Assembly: GCF_000143415.4 (NCBI RefSeq)
Contig: NW_003314397.1
Span: 2,034-66,033, forward strand
Origin: Selaginella moellendorffii
Lineage: Eukaryota > Streptophyta > Lycopodiopsida > Selaginellales > Selaginellaceae
Direction: 5' to 3'
DNA length: 64,000 nucleotides
Made by a program: the position numbers and the translations under genes. The notes beneath the pieces were generated by a model that worked only from the letters and a program-made list of their open reading frames with translations, had not been told where the DNA came from and ran no database searches. Every line of letters begins with the position of its first letter. Within the stretch, counting starts at the first letter, position 1. Shown piece by piece: positions 1-12,184 of this stretch.

Positions 1-662
1 ATTTTATAAATCTATTTGGGCTTATCCTTTATAGGTTTATTCATTTGTAACTGTTATATTCACATATTTAGCATTGACTTGGCAACACTAGTGTTCTGAT
101 GCATTGATTAACAGGATACCAATTACATTCAACAGTCCAGTAGAAAGCCAAGATAGATAGAATTTTATGATCACTGCTACATTATGAAAATCAGTGAGAA
201 CACCAGTATGATTTGTTAGTGTTCCTTTGCTGTTACTTGCATTGTGACCTCCATGAGACACCTTGGGATCGCTGCCAAACCAATACAGGGATCCCCAGAC
301 AGAACTTCTACCTCCCCATTCTTGTCCCCATATAAGGCAATGGGGAGAAAATTCAAAGTTATTTGACTGTAGTTCCAAGGGTTTGCAGTCAAATAACTTT
401 GATGAATTCCACCTATACTCATTCGTTTCCCACGGTTTTCCAGCCAGGCCACGAGCATCAGCACGATGCGCCGCTAAAAAATCCTCCGCCGGTTGTGCCA
501 CATGGCAGAATCTGGATCGTTCGGACCGCCTCTATGTAGGGGACCCACATGGCACGGTTGCCGCCGCTGGATTCCAGTGCTTTCATTTGTAGTTAGCGCG
601 TAGCTTTGGAGATCGAAGAACAAATGGGAGCGACGTGATCTCGAGAACGGCAAGAACACGCA
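1..662. other. Upstream region of the receptor kinase gene
   Basis: No gene can be supported here. The stretch presumably contains the promoter and 5' UTR of the receptor kinase that starts at 663. The only clear structure is a pair of short inverted repeats at 310-347 and 353-402, listed separately. Open frames on the minus strand here are short, have no recognisable domain and are probably chance. Confidence 0.5.
353..402. repeat. 17-bp perfect inverted repeat (hairpin)
   Basis: Bases 353-369 and 386-402 are exact reverse complements, with a 16-nt loop. A second, 9-bp inverted pair (CTCCCCATT / AATGGGGAG) lies just upstream between about 310 and 347. The two hairpins sit about 260 bp before the receptor kinase start, so they could be a fold-back element relic or a structured transcript. 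Confidence 0.6.
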
Positions 663-3335
663 ATGGCGATAGAAATGGCAAGTAGTAGCAGGAGTGGTAG
701 CAGCACTAGGGCGAGAATGCGGGCATTGTGGGTAGCAGTAGGGCTTGTGGAGCTCTGGCTATGGCTGACGAGCACAGCCCACGCCCAATTCGTCCCCAAG
801 GACAACATCCTTCTCGCGTGTGGCGCTGCGGGCAGCACCAACGTGAGCGGCAGGACATTCGTGGCGGATTCCAGCTTCGCCCAGGGCGGAGCTCCTCGAT
901 CCGGCTCCATCCCCACCAGCAGCGCCGCCAATCTCTCCTCCGCCGACGAGCAGCGCCTCTACAGCACCGCCCGCGTCTTTACCGCCAAGGGCTCCTTCTC
1001 CATCGGCGATCTCACCCCGGGACGCCACTGGATTCGCCTCCACTTCCTCCCCTTCTCGCCAGATCTCGCCGCCGCCCTCTTCTCCGTCAGCGCGGACGAG
1101 TACCTCCTCCTCTCCAGCCAGAGCGTGGCGGGCGAGATCCAAGCCCAGGCGCGATCCATCTCCTCCCCGGCGCTCCTCAAGGAGTACTCGATCAACATCA
1201 CCACCGCGCAGCTCACGATCTCGCTCGTCCCGTCGCCGGGCTCCCTGGCCTTCGTCAACGCGATCGAGATCGTGTCCATCCCCGACGCCGCGATCCAGGA
1301 CGATGGGCAGCTCGTCGGGCAGGGCACCCAGGCCTTCCTGGGGATGGCTCGAGCAGCGCTCCAGACCATGTATCGCCTCAACGTCGGCGGCGAGAGCATC
1401 GATCCATCGCTCGACTCGGGCCTCTCCCGGCGCTGGATCCGCGACAATCCCTTCCTGGTGGGCGCGCGCGAGGGGATCCCAGCGCCCAAGATCGAGGACA
1501 TCACGTACCCTCCACTCCTGCCAGGATTCATCGCGCCCAAGTCGGTCTATGGCACTGCGCGAACGATGGGCGTGAGCGATCTCATCAACACCCAGTTCAA
1601 CCTCACCTGGACCTTCGCGGTGGACAGCGGCTACTCCTACTTTGTACGTATGCACTTCTGCGAGACGGTGTACAGTACGCCGTATGCCCGGATCTTCGAC
1701 GTGTTTATCAACCGGCTGCCCGCGGTCAAAGGCCTGGACGTGGTGGTCAAGGCTAATGGCGCACAGACCGCCATGTTCATGGACTTCGTGGTTCCCATGA
1801 ACGATGGTGGAAGTTCTATGGTGGTGGAGCTCGGCCCCTCCCCGGGGAATGGAGCGCAGCACAACGATTCCATCCTCAGCGGGATCGAGATCTTCAAGGT
1901 GAACAACACTCGCGGGAGCTTGGCCGGGAGTTTGATCCCGCCGGGTGTGGATCTCTCCAAGGATGATGGCTCTTCCGGGGGTTCCACTGGTATTGGCGCC
2001 GCTGGGATTGGCGGCGCCGTCGCTGGTGGGCTGCTGGTGATCGGGCTGCTTGGTGCCGGGCTGTGCTTCGTCCGGCGGCGGCGCCACCCCGGACTGGCCA
2101 AAGGCAAGAGCAAGAAGAAGAAGAGCGCGTCGTGGCTGCCGCTCCACGCCGCCGGGAATGGAAACTCCACCAGCATCGCGAGCAAGTTCTCTACCGGCGG
2201 CGCGTCCAACAAGAGCGGCGCCACCGTCGCGTCCACCGCCACCTCGAGCCTCGGCGGTCGCTTCTTCACCTTCGCCGAGATCTTGGAGGCGACGAACAAC
2301 TTCGATGAGACGCTGCTGCTGGGCGTGGGAGGATTCGGCAAGGTGTACCGCGGGGAGCTCTTCGACGGCACCAAAGTCGCGGTGAAGCGCGGCAACCCGA
2401 GGTCCGAGCAGGGACTGACCGAGTTCCAGACCGAGATCGAGATGCTGTCCAAGCTCCGGCACCTCCACCTTGTCTCTCTCATCGGCTACTGCGAGGAACA
2501 CTGCGAGATGATCCTCGTCTACGAGTGCATGGCCAATGGAACTCTCCGCGCACACCTCTACGGCTCGGACCTCCCGCCGCTCTCGTGGAAGCAAAGGCTG
2601 GAGATTTGCATCGGCGCTGCTCGAGGGCTCCACTATCTCCACACGGGAGCGGAGCAGGGGACCATCATCCATCGCGACGTGAAGACCACCAACATTCTCC
2701 TGGACGAGAACTTCGTGGCCAAGGTCTCGGACTTTGGGCTGTCCAAGACGGGACCATCGCTGGATAGAACTCACGTAAGCACCGCCGTCAAGGGAAGCTT
2801 TGGATACTTGGATCCCGAGTACTTCCGGCGGCAGCAGCTAACCGAGAAGTCGGACGTGTACTCGTTCGGGGTGGTGCTGTTTGAGGTGCTGTGCGCGAGG
2901 CCGGCGATCAACCCGGCTCTCCCTCGCGAGCAAGTTAACATCGCCGAGTGGGCGATGCAGTACCAGCGGATGGGAGCGCTGGAGCAGATCGTGGACGCCA
3001 ACCTCAAGGGGCAGTGCTCGCAGGAATCGCTCCAGAAGTTCGGGGAGACGGCGGAGAAGTGCCTGGCGGAGCAAGGCATCGACAGGCCGGCCATGGGAGA
3101 CGTCTTGTGGAACCTCGAGTATGCGCTCCAGCTCCAGGAGGCGTCGAGCGGGGATAGCAGCGGGATGATACTGGATCACTCGGCCACGCGGGCTGGAGAC
3201 CAAATGGAAGTTCCACTCCGGTCTTCTGCGGATCACCAGGCCGACTACCACCGCCGGTTGGGAAGCGAGGACGATTTCGAGGATGCCAGTGCCAGCGCGG
3301 TCTTCTCGCAGCTGGTGAATCCTCAAGGGAGGTAA
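663..3335 (+). CDS. CrRLK1L (malectin-like) receptor kinase, THESEUS/FERONIA class
   Basis: This intronless gene encodes 890 residues. It starts with a signal peptide (about 1-42, hydrophobic run ending AHAQF), followed by a malectin-like ectodomain (about 43-425) and a Gly-rich transmembrane helix at about 443-469. A full kinase domain begins near residue 535. It has the glycine loop GVGGFG (about 553), VAVKR lysine (about 574), HRDVK catalytic loop (about 670), DFG (about 690) and GSFGYLDPEY activation segment. All catalytic residues are present, so an active Ser/Thr kinase is expected. CrRLK1L proteins sense cell-wall integrity and RALF-type peptides at the plasma membrane. The lack of introns and the length match the family. 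The start codon at 663 gives a complete signal peptide. The exact subgroup (THE1, FER or HERK) cannot be settled by eye. Confidence 0.95.
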   Translation: MAIEMASSSRSGSSTRARMRALWVAVGLVELWLWLTSTAHAQFVPKDNILLACGAAGSTNVSGRTFVADSSFAQGGAPRSGSIPTSSAANLSSADEQRLYSTARVFTAKGSFSIGDLTPGRHWIRLHFLPFSPDLAAALFSVSADEYLLLSSQSVAGEIQAQARSISSPALLKEYSINITTAQLTISLVPSPGSLAFVNAIEIVSIPDAAIQDDGQLVGQGTQAFLGMARAALQTMYRLNVGGESIDPSLDSGLSRRWIRDNPFLVGAREGIPAPKIEDITYPPLLPGFIAPKSVYGTARTMGVSDLINTQFNLTWTFAVDSGYSYFVRMHFCETVYSTPYARIFDVFINRLPAVKGLDVVVKANGAQTAMFMDFVVPMNDGGSSMVVELGPSPGNGAQHNDSILSGIEIFKVNNTRGSLAGSLIPPGVDLSKDDGSSGGSTGIGAAGIGGAVAGGLLVIGLLGAGLCFVRRRRHPGLAKGKSKKKKSASWLPLHAAGNGNSTSIASKFSTGGASNKSGATVASTATSSLGGRFFTFAEILEATNNFDETLLLGVGGFGKVYRGELFDGTKVAVKRGNPRSEQGLTEFQTEIEMLSKLRHLHLVSLIGYCEEHCEMILVYECMANGTLRAHLYGSDLPPLSWKQRLEICIGAARGLHYLHTGAEQGTIIHRDVKTTNILLDENFVAKVSDFGLSKTGPSLDRTHVSTAVKGSFGYLDPEYFRRQQLTEKSDVYSFGVVLFEVLCARPAINPALPREQVNIAEWAMQYQRMGALEQIVDANLKGQCSQESLQKFGETAEKCLAEQGIDRPAMGDVLWNLEYALQLQEASSGDSSGMILDHSATRAGDQMEVPLRSSADHQADYHRRLGSEDDFEDASASAVFSQLVNPQGR

Positions 3336-4015
3336 AAGCTTGGATCTTCGCGTAGCTTGACTTTTACACGGATCACACACGAGTTTCTACGACATGATCA
3401 GAGGGACGAGCTAGAGTAACGGCCAGGCAGCCGGTCGCTGTCAGGAATTCATGCGAGAATAACGAGAAGTTTTAACGGGATGGGACCACCTTGAACTGCA
3501 TGCTTCCTCATTTTTTTCTATACAGTTGTTGACTCGTAGATTGTTTAGTACCTACATCCTATTGGATTCAAGCTGGTCTTTTCTTTGGTTTTGTTCTCTC
3601 CGCGTTGCCTCCAGAAGCAAATTGCAGTACTCGTCACGTCATCCACAGCTGCCTCGCATGTGTTTTTATGGCGGCTGTCAGCAACAGACAGCAGCACTCT
3701 TGTGAGTGATCGATCACAGAAAAGCTCCAACAGGAACGGGACAACTAAAAGGTTGGGTGAATCAGTCAAATTGAGTGGAACAATTCCACCTTCAAGCTCG
3801 TCCATGCCGCCACCAAAACCAACACACAGTCCTCTGTAATAGAGCATTTGAAACTATTCCTACTGTTGTGGCCAACCTGCACTCCATAACATCTGGAGTG
3901 AATGGAATGGTTACAATTTTACCAGCTTTTTTAAGTGGTTTTTATTGCAATATTCTTGTTAATAAATCATTTAAGCAGTCTTAATATTTTTGGTTTGCTT
4001 AAGTAAATTTGTTAT
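3336..4015. other. 3' flank of the receptor kinase gene
   Basis: This stretch holds no convincing gene. It includes the kinase 3' UTR and becomes AT-rich after about 3900, where the transposon nest begins. An AATAAA hexamer occurs near 3961. It is too far from the stop codon at 3335 to be assigned with confidence. Confidence 0.4.
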
Positions 4016-4167
4016 TGTGATAGCTACAATACCGTATACTAATATTAGCATAATAAGATTTTGATAGTTCCTATTCAAACCATTCACTTTTGTATATAAA
4101 CTAGGGTTTTTGGGTTAATTGATATGCATATTTTTATATTCTCTTTTTTATATTCCATGCAATCACA
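4016..4167 (+). repeat. 5' LTR of copy A
   Basis: The LTR begins TGTGATAG and ends CAATCACA, giving short inverted termini. It resembles the LTR at 12185-12349 and, in reverse complement, 18250-18397. Confidence 0.6.
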
Positions 4168-4419
4168 TTGGTAAAGATGAAGGGCAACTTTGATTCTCTT
4201 TGAAGAGTGCTAGGATTTGAGATTTTGGTTTAGATTTAACTTTTGTATTGTTTAAATCTCCCTTTTTTTTATAATTTTTTTCAACGTCTTCTTTTTTGCT
4301 TTTTCTTTTTTATTCATCTTCATAATAGAGCAACAATTTCCTCCTCCTTTGACTCTGGAGTAGTAGTTGGTGTAATTGCTCGATGCTATAGGGTTGTAAT
4401 TAAATAATTAAACTCAATT

Positions 4420-7400
4420 GATGGCAGCATTCATAGCACGTGGTACAACTTTTCTTACTCTTGCTGCCAATCCTTGCGTTCAACTGAAGTTCTTTTGTGG
4501 GAACTTTGGGGATGATGTGTACAATTGGTTTGATCACTTTACAGTGATTGTATTCTTGGGATGATGCTCAGCATTTGCATGAGTTTCTCACATGTCTCCA
4601 AAGGATAGCATTGCAATGGTATAATGGTTTAAGTGTAGCCACTCATGAGGATTGAAGCATTCTCTTAAACTTCTTCAAACACACATTTAGACATGTCGAC
4701 AATTGTGATGATATCTTTCACCAATTGCATCATTTTCGTTAAGGGCCATCTAAGTCTATGATGTAATTTAGCGTTCATTTCCAAAGCTTTTTGCTTCATA
4801 CAAAGCCAAATATTTTAAAGTGGATCAAATTAGGAATATTATGGCCAACACTTCATCAAAATCTTGTAGAACTTATGCATGCATTTGCTCCAGCCACCCT
4901 TGATAACACTTTTCATTTGGCAAAATATTATAAATCATCACTTCTTCCACTTCTTGTTGTATGTCTTTCAACTCCACTTCCTGTGGGAGATGGTCCTATT
5001 CCAATAAAGGTTAATGCTACTGCTACCCAAGTTCAAAAACAATGGCTAGGACAAGGTTATAGTCGTGATATCTACTATTGGGTGTGTGATAAAGTTGGTT
5101 ATACTTATCGATGTTATTGCAATTTTTTGAATTGGCAACTTTCATTTCCTAGATGGAGACCTTGGTATTAACAATGTCTTGTTAGTATTGCTGTTGTGGA
5201 AGGTCCGGACACTAAGATGCTTCTGAGAAACAAAGAGTTACATGAGTAGTAAAGGGACCTTGTGTAAATAAGTTAATGACCTCTTCACCTTTCTTTCAGG
5301 AGTATCATTAATGGGTTCACTCGGCACTAATTCATCCAATGTTTACTTTCCAAGTTTATTTTTATAATAAGAGATTTCTTATTATTCTCTCTGTGTTGGT
5401 TGATACAAACGCAAGTTTATCTTTTATTCCTCGGTTTATTGCCACACATTGCTGTCTATGTTTGCGTTGTGTGGCAGAGCTAGTTTTCATTCTTTATGGC
5501 AACAAGCATGAGATGAAGCAAATCTGGTCATGTATGTAGGCAATCTCAAGCTTGAGTTGTAGTCTTATGGGTGGTACTAAGTTAAGCTTTTGACTTTATC
5601 CTTGGTATGGATTGATTGCAATGCAATCCCCCTTATCTCATACTTTTTTATATTTTTTCCATTCGTTTCATTTTTATACTTGTTTGTCTTTCTGCTTCCA
5701 TCACTTTTATTTCTCCATTACTTCTTCCTATGTTTCCATCTTATTCATCTCTTCCCTTTTCGAATCCCTATGATAGTTTTTGTGTTGCAGCAATTGACTG
5801 GCTTATAAAAGAGTATACTGATCTCTTTGAATTTGACCTATCGTCTAGGGCCAAGTTTGCAACACGTCATTTTATTCCAACTTAGGATGCTTGTTTAATC
5901 AAGGTTTTTATTTGTTATTAGTCACCCAAAGAGATCAAGATTTTACATGTAAACATAAAGGAGATGTTGGAAAAGGGTGTTATTCGAAAGTTACAAAGTC
6001 TTTAGGCACATTGCTGATCTATTGAATCGTCTAAGGAGAAATCATTAGTTCACTAAGTTAAATCTTGGTTCTAGGTACTGACAAATACTAATGGCCGAAG
6101 AAGATATTCCTAAGACAACTTTTCGTATACCATTTGGGTTGTACAAGTTTTTGGTGATGCTATTTGGTTTGAACAATACTTCAACAACTTTCTAATGGAT
6201 GATTAGACGAGGTTCTTTGCAATATAATGGACGTGACTGCTAACTTCTTGATGATGTCTTAATCCACTCAAAGGGGACATGGGAGGAATATGTTTGTGAT
6301 GTTTGTAAGGTGTTAAATTGATTACGAGAAGGTGGTTTAAAGCTGAAGTGGTCGAAATACATATTTGGGTCCAAGAACACAACTTATTTTGGGTACTATA
6401 TTTCTTATGAGGGTTTGTAAGTTGATCTTAATAAACTTATGTTTGTTTTAAAATTCCCTACTCCGAAGTGTGTGAATAATGTGCAACACTTCTTGGGTAA
6501 AATGTAGTATCTCGGTCATTTTGTTGATCATCTTTCTGATCACACTGCACCTTTGCGAGCGTTGCTGAAATTGTCAACATCATTTTTCATCTAGTTTGTA
6601 AACTATGAACAAGCGTTTACGGATATCAAAAATCTATTGATGACTCCTCTAGTTTTGGCATATCCTAACTACACTTGATTTTTCATTTTGCTTATCGATG
6701 CTTCTAATATTGGTCTTGAATGTGTATTTATGCAAGAAAGCCCAAGTGTGCCTGGTTAGCACCATCCCGTTGTATATATCAACTATACATTACAACCAAC
6801 AAAAGTGAACTACTCCACGACAAAGGAGAATTTAGCAGCAGTTTGGGGTTTCGAAAAACTTTATATATATCTACATGGTTCTTAGATGTTATTAGAAGGT
6901 GATTATGTTGCAGTTACTTCATTATTGAAGCAGAAGAACTTGTGTTGTACTGCTTAGTGGGTTTTGAAGCTTCAGATATATATAATTTTGATGTTGTTCA
7001 TTGTTTAATGGATTCTATGGCTGATGCTAATGCCCTTTTTCAAACTCTTCTTCTTTCTTCACTCTCTTTTGTTGTTCCAACATTTGTGGATTTTTTAGAC
7101 AAGGATTTGTGATGTCGATGGTTGCTGTATTTGACATTTAGTGTCCACAAAGTGCAAAGCAAGATTTACCTTCTTTTGATATGGTTTGCGAAGTTCAAAG
7201 ATTAAGCTATGGATTCAAAGCTTCACAATAAGTTTGAGAATTCTATATCACTTGCTGATAACTTGCCATTTCAGCATTTACATTCTCAATATCACCTTGA
7301 GGATAGTTTTCTTTGTTTTGTAGGGACAAGTTCTAATGATCATTTATGGTTAGTGGTGCCTTTGATCTTTATTCCATGCTTTCTCCATACTTACCATGAT

Positions 7401-8840
7401 TTTCCTATTCTATGTGGGCATATGGGACATCTGTAAGCTCCTAAGTTTGGAAATATCCCAAGACCCTTAACCGATTGGAAAAGGGGGTGCATTCTTGTTT
7501 ATGAGTCATTTTCCTTTATATTTGAACCCCATGGATCGTCTTTTAAGTCATTCTCTTTGGTTGTTAACAATCCATCACACTTCCCTGCAAGTTCACGCCC
7601 ACTAGCCAGATGTCAATCAACATGTGGTGTGATACCCCTAGCCAACCAACAGAGTTGAACCTGAGACCCCTCTTATACCAAATGTAAGCTTCTAAGTTTG
7701 GACTTCCCAGAAGGTCACCCAGCCTAATACTATTCAAACCTAAAGACGTTTAACCTTAAATATCCCAAGACCCTTAACCGATTGGAAAAAGGGGTGCACT
7801 TTTGTTCATGAGCCCTTTCCCTCTATATTTGAACCCCATAGATCATCTCTCAAGTCGTTCTCTTTGATTGCTTACAACATTGTTGTGTGATCGAGAAGCT
7901 ATGCAAGTTTTTCTATTGGTCGAAAATGTGACGTGATATTATCCGGTATATGTGTAATTGTGTTTGATGCCAAGCTCATAATACTCCCCCTCATATTGCA
8001 GAAAGACGGTTGAAGTCAATTACAATTTCCTATCTATTTGAGTTTGTGGCGTTTGATCTGATAGGGCATTTTCTATAGTCAACTGTTAATGATAAGTATG
8101 TCAAAATTGTTTTTGACTACTTGACTCATTGGGTGGAAGTTGGTGCTCTTGCTAGTGCATTTGCAATTGTTATTGGATACTTCCTCCTCAATCAAATGGT
8201 GTTTTAACATTTTTGTTTGGAGCAAATTCTTTTGGATAATGGTCCCACATTTATGGCTGAGGCACTTCATGTTTTAACATCTCGATTAGGGATATGCCAC
8301 ACTTTAATGAGTGTTTATTATCCATAGTCAAATATTTTGGTAAAACGGATCATTCAAACCTTCAAAGGGATGATTGTGAAGTATGTGAACTTTTATCATT
8401 TGGATTGGGATGGTTATTTCTCTTCGGTATACACATGTCACAAGAGTGTAAAGTTCTATTGGTGGTTCACCATATAAACTCTTATATAGTCATGATCTAA
8501 TACTACTAATAGAGTTGAGTTTATCTTTGTGATTGCTACAAGCTGCCGATACTAGGTTTTGAGATCAGTATTTGACAAGTATTCTTCCATTTATCCAAGC
8601 AAAGTCTGCCAAACACCTAGACCACGTACAAGTGGGACAACAATAGCACTTCAACTCCCATCATTATCCACTTGTGAAGTATAAAGTGGATGACTTGGTT
8701 TTAATTTTTTTTCCCAATTTTATGGTATGTGGTTTGTCTAAAGGGCTCTTTACTCAGTGGAAGGGACTGTATTAAGTGTTGCAATAATTTGGACCACAAG
8801 TTTATGAGGTTTGGCATAACATCCAACAGGCTGATCAATC
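4420..8840 (+). pseudogene. Gag-pol remains of copy A
   Basis: The translated pieces in several frames are recognisable. A gag start lies near 4422. A protease-like segment around 5397 has VDTNAS, so the Gly of the DTGAS active-site motif is changed. Reverse transcriptase is marked by FLDDVLIHSK near 6243-6275. RNase H-like DAS lies near 6690. The integrase zinc-binding region (near 7400 and 7900), core (about 8040-8480) and a C-terminal GPQVYE-like segment (about 8790) follow. In-frame stops are frequent in all domains, so nothing here can be translated into a working polyprotein. Confidence 0.7.
7432..7876 (-). mobile_element. TRIM (miniature LTR retrotransposon) inserted in copy A integrase
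   Basis: Two related direct repeats (7432 to about 7571 and 7683-7876) flank about 110 bp of non-coding DNA. Each LTR starts TGTAAGC, and the right one ends GCTTACA. On the minus strand, the bases next to the LTR read TGGTATAAGAG. This is one change from the initiator-Met tRNA primer site TGGTATCAGAG, so the element reads on the minus strand. The flanks ACATC (7427-7431) and ACATT (7877-7881) are a nearly perfect 5-bp target duplication. The integrase coding frame of copy A resumes on the far side. The left LTR is shorter because of an internal deletion. It carries no coding capacity, so it must have moved with enzymes from another element. Confidence 0.75.
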
Positions 8841-9262
8841 TTGGTCTCGGTCTCAGTCTCAGCCTTAGTCTTAGACTTGGTCTCGGTCTCAATCTCAGTC
8901 TTGGTCTCGGTCTCAATCTTGACCTCCATCTCAAGTCCATCTCAGACTTGACCTCAAACTCCATCTCGGACTCCATCTTGGGTCCATCTTGGGTCTATCT
9001 CAAACTCTATCTTGGATCCATCTCAGACTCTATTTTGGGTCCATTTCAAATTCCATCTCAAGTCCATCTCAGACTCCATCTCAAGTCCATCTCGGACTCC
9101 ATCTCGGGCCCATCTTAGACTCCATCTCGGGTCCATCTTGGATCCATCTCAGACTCCATCTTGGGTCCATATCAAACTCTATCTTGAGTCCATCTCAGAC
9201 TCTATCTTAGGTTCATCTCAGACTCTGTCTCAGATCCATCTCAAACTCCATCTTAGACTCCT
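8838..9262 (+). repeat. Short tandem repeat array (GGTCTC-type, then TCCATCTCAGAC-type)
   Basis: The array opens with variants of the hexamer GGTCTC (about 8842-8925). It then changes to 12-24-nt units built on TCCATCTC(A/G)GACT and GGTCCATCT. It begins where the integrase C-terminal homology of copy A ends. The open frames through it (Ser/Leu-rich on plus, Arg-rich on minus) are only a by-product of the repeat. Confidence 0.85.
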
Positions 9263-11885
9263 TAACACTTCCACATGTCATGTATTGATCCTCTTGTGTC
9301 CCTTTTCTAGAGACTCACTTACTGCTTGTTTCGTGCTCGTTTCTTGAGCATTTTATTGGGAGTTCCACTCCCACTCTTGATTGTCCAAATCAGAGCTTTT
9401 AGTCCAAACATGTTATGCTCGTTTGGCTTCCACTTTGCCCATTACCACGTAACACCCTTTACGCTCCACTTTGGGGATTAGGGATTTGTGTCTCCCAACA
9501 AGGAGCAAAGGAAGCAAAACACAATTTAAGGAGTAGAGGAATAGGAGTACAAAGTGACTTAGAATAGTTCTAGAGCTTCCAACATCCCAATGCCAGAACC
9601 AACATGCAAAATTGAGAAAAACAAGTCTAATGCTATTCTAACATACTAGTGGCCTAATATGAGGATATGGGTACTCCATTAGCTCATATGGTATAGACCT
9701 GGGGTTTGAACCTAAGTTGAATGTAGGAAAAGGATAACCACACAAGCAGGAGCTAAATTATATCTCAAGTTGATTGGCCATCCCCCCCTCCTATTTAGAA
9801 ACACATGCTTTGGGCTTTCACCCTAGTCCCAAAAGCTAGTCTCTAAAATAATTATAGAATCTTATTAATAGTGCTAGATTGCAATTTTGGATACGGGAAT
9901 AACACCATTGTGTTCAGAAAAATCTCTAAATTCCATAGATATGCTAAACATTTTCCATAAATAGCTAATATGGCAAACCAACAAACAATCATTCATGTCA
10001 ACTATCATAGCCAAGTTGAATAGATCCTGGTCAGCAATACTAAGGAATTTAAGTTGCTCAAGTAAGCATCAAAACCATCTTACTAATATCTCAAACCCAA
10101 TAGACTAATCCAGAATAAACCATAAAGAATATATGGTAATGCAAAATGCTAAAAGCCATCATAAAAGGTCATCAATCATCTATCAATAGAGAAATGCATA
10201 ATCATTATCGAAGAAATAATCCATTATCCTAAAAAATAACAATTCATTCAATATTAGTAATAAGTAAAACCTTTGATAAAGATAATCAATTATCCTAGAT
10301 AATAATCAATCATCATTTATGATTGCTAAATGCAAACACTTGTTGAGAGAGGCACCTCTCAACAGTAAGGAGAACACTCTCTCATGCTTCTAGAATCAAG
10401 CTCAAACATCTTTTTTGCGTAAACTCCTTTCAACCCTAGTAATAGAGGAGAAGGGGGTATATATCCCCTCTCTTGGAATATCCTTCACACCTCTAAAATA
10501 TTCCAACAATAAAATATTCCAGGGAATCTCACTCTAATGCTATACATATCCTAATAGGTGAACACGAGGGATCACACTAAACTCCATCATATACAAGAAC
10601 CTATGACCAAATTATTATTGAAGGCTCTAATGTAATGCCCAGTATCAACAATTACTGCAAGAAAGAGAACTAAAGAGAATACAAAGAAAAGAAAGGGAGG
10701 AGAAGAAGTTTTAGTGTTTTAGGATCAAGGGAAAACCATGTGGGGAAAACTTAAACACAAAATTGAGAACTTAACCCAAGGAAAGTGGAAAAAAAGAAGA
10801 AAACAATAATGAAAAAAAGAGAAAAATAAAGAAAGGAGAAGAATTCAAGAGAGAACAAGGTATTGACCTAGATTCTAGCTTTTAAGGTCTCCAAACCTCT
10901 TGAAAGTTCCTCAAACATGGCTCAAGCTTGTTCCAAGCAAATGGAAGAGTAGTGAATATATTGCTCGTATGGTGAAATGGAAAGATTGCAACTATAGTGA
11001 TGGATGATGAATGGAATGGTTGGCTAACTTGAATGGACTAGTGGTGGAGGGGATCTTGTAATATATGATGTTCATTGAAGTTTCCAGCAACATATGTGGT
11101 AAAAGTTGGAGAAGAAAAAGTTTGCAGCTAGTAGCAACATCTATATGGATGACTGCATCTTGTTTTATCTATGTAGGTTTAAAAAATAACGTTTACCCAT
11201 TTATAGTGCCTAGCTTATTGCTGCAATCAAGGCCATCTAGCTAGTCAAAATCAGTTGTCAGTGTTTAATATTTGCCAAAAAAGTATTGCATTAATAAAGT
11301 TCACTCCATATCTAGGCTGCTTCCTATTGCATCTACTGCATATGAGGATGGTAAATAATGTGATGTAAAGATGTCCTCAAATGGATGTGTTCATGGTGAG
11401 ATAGGTAGAGAGAAGTGAACTAGACAAATGTAATGGGTGATAGACAAAGGTGTAGCAAATTTAACAATGAGCAAATGATGATTATGAGTGACTTAAAATT
11501 ATGGTATTGAGATGTGGATGAATTTAATGTAGAGAAGAACCAAAAAACCATGGGAGAAAAGCTAGGAAATAAATGAAATTCCAAATGATTAGAGTTGATG
11601 CCACCTCAAAACAAAAATCTAAGCCTAAGCCTATTATCATAAGGATACAACTCCTAGAAAGGTAGTAAGAAAGAGTGAAACAAAGAAAAGAAAGACAAAG
11701 AAAACAAAAAAAAGAAAAAAAAAAGTCACTATAAGAGAAGTTAGTGATGATGTTAGAAGCTATTGAATGTGACTGTATTGTAGTATGTCCCAAGTGGACC
11801 AAGAGCATTCTAAAGGAGGCCAAAGATGCCAATAAATCTGGTTGTATCACCCTCCAAAGCTAAATATTGTGTCAATACATCAAGA
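9263..11885. other. AT-rich transposon-derived or intergenic DNA
   Basis: No gene was found. The stretch contains purine-rich tracts (about 10660-10860 and 11650-11730). At about 9675-9710 there is a segment resembling tRNA box A (TAGCTCATATGG) and box B (GGTTTGAACC), but too closely spaced for a tRNA. It separates two copies of the integrase C-terminal segment of copy A and probably arrived as an insertion. Its class cannot be told from sequence alone. Confidence 0.4.
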
Positions 11886-12184
11886 TAGATTGCTATAATT
11901 ACTATACATGGTTTGTCTAAATGGCTTCTTACTTAGTGAAAAGGATTATATCATGTGTTGCAGCAAGTTGATTTGCAAGTTTATGAGGTTTGGTATGACA
12001 TCCAACAGGCCAATCCTCTAGAAAATGTGCATATGCAATAGTTGAAATGTTTCATATAAAAAGATCAAAAACAACTAGCACCACCTATAGATTCACCAAT
12101 GTCTCCTCTTAATATTCCTTTAGATCCCAATCAGTCCATTAGAGAATCTTAATTGTCTTCCATCTTTCCGAAAAGAGGGGATGA

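Noticed and set aside
88-501. 137-codon minus-strand frame at the window start
   Set aside because: It spans the inverted repeats, has no known domain and only a chance hydrophobic end.
759-2774. 671-codon open frame on the minus strand opposite the receptor kinase
   Set aside because: It is a shadow of the GC-rich kinase gene: it has no domain, and its composition follows the codon bias of the plus-strand frame.
8838-9262. CRISPR-like array
   Set aside because: The repeats are contiguous with no unique spacers, and the genome is a plant.
8729-9347. Leu/Ser-rich open frames at 8.7-9.3 kb
   Set aside because: They are produced by the tandem repeat, which stays open in several frames on both strands.
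9675-9715. Possible tRNA or SINE promoter (box A and box B-like)
   Set aside because: The boxes are too close together and no cloverleaf stems can be formed; it may be chance in AT-rich DNA.
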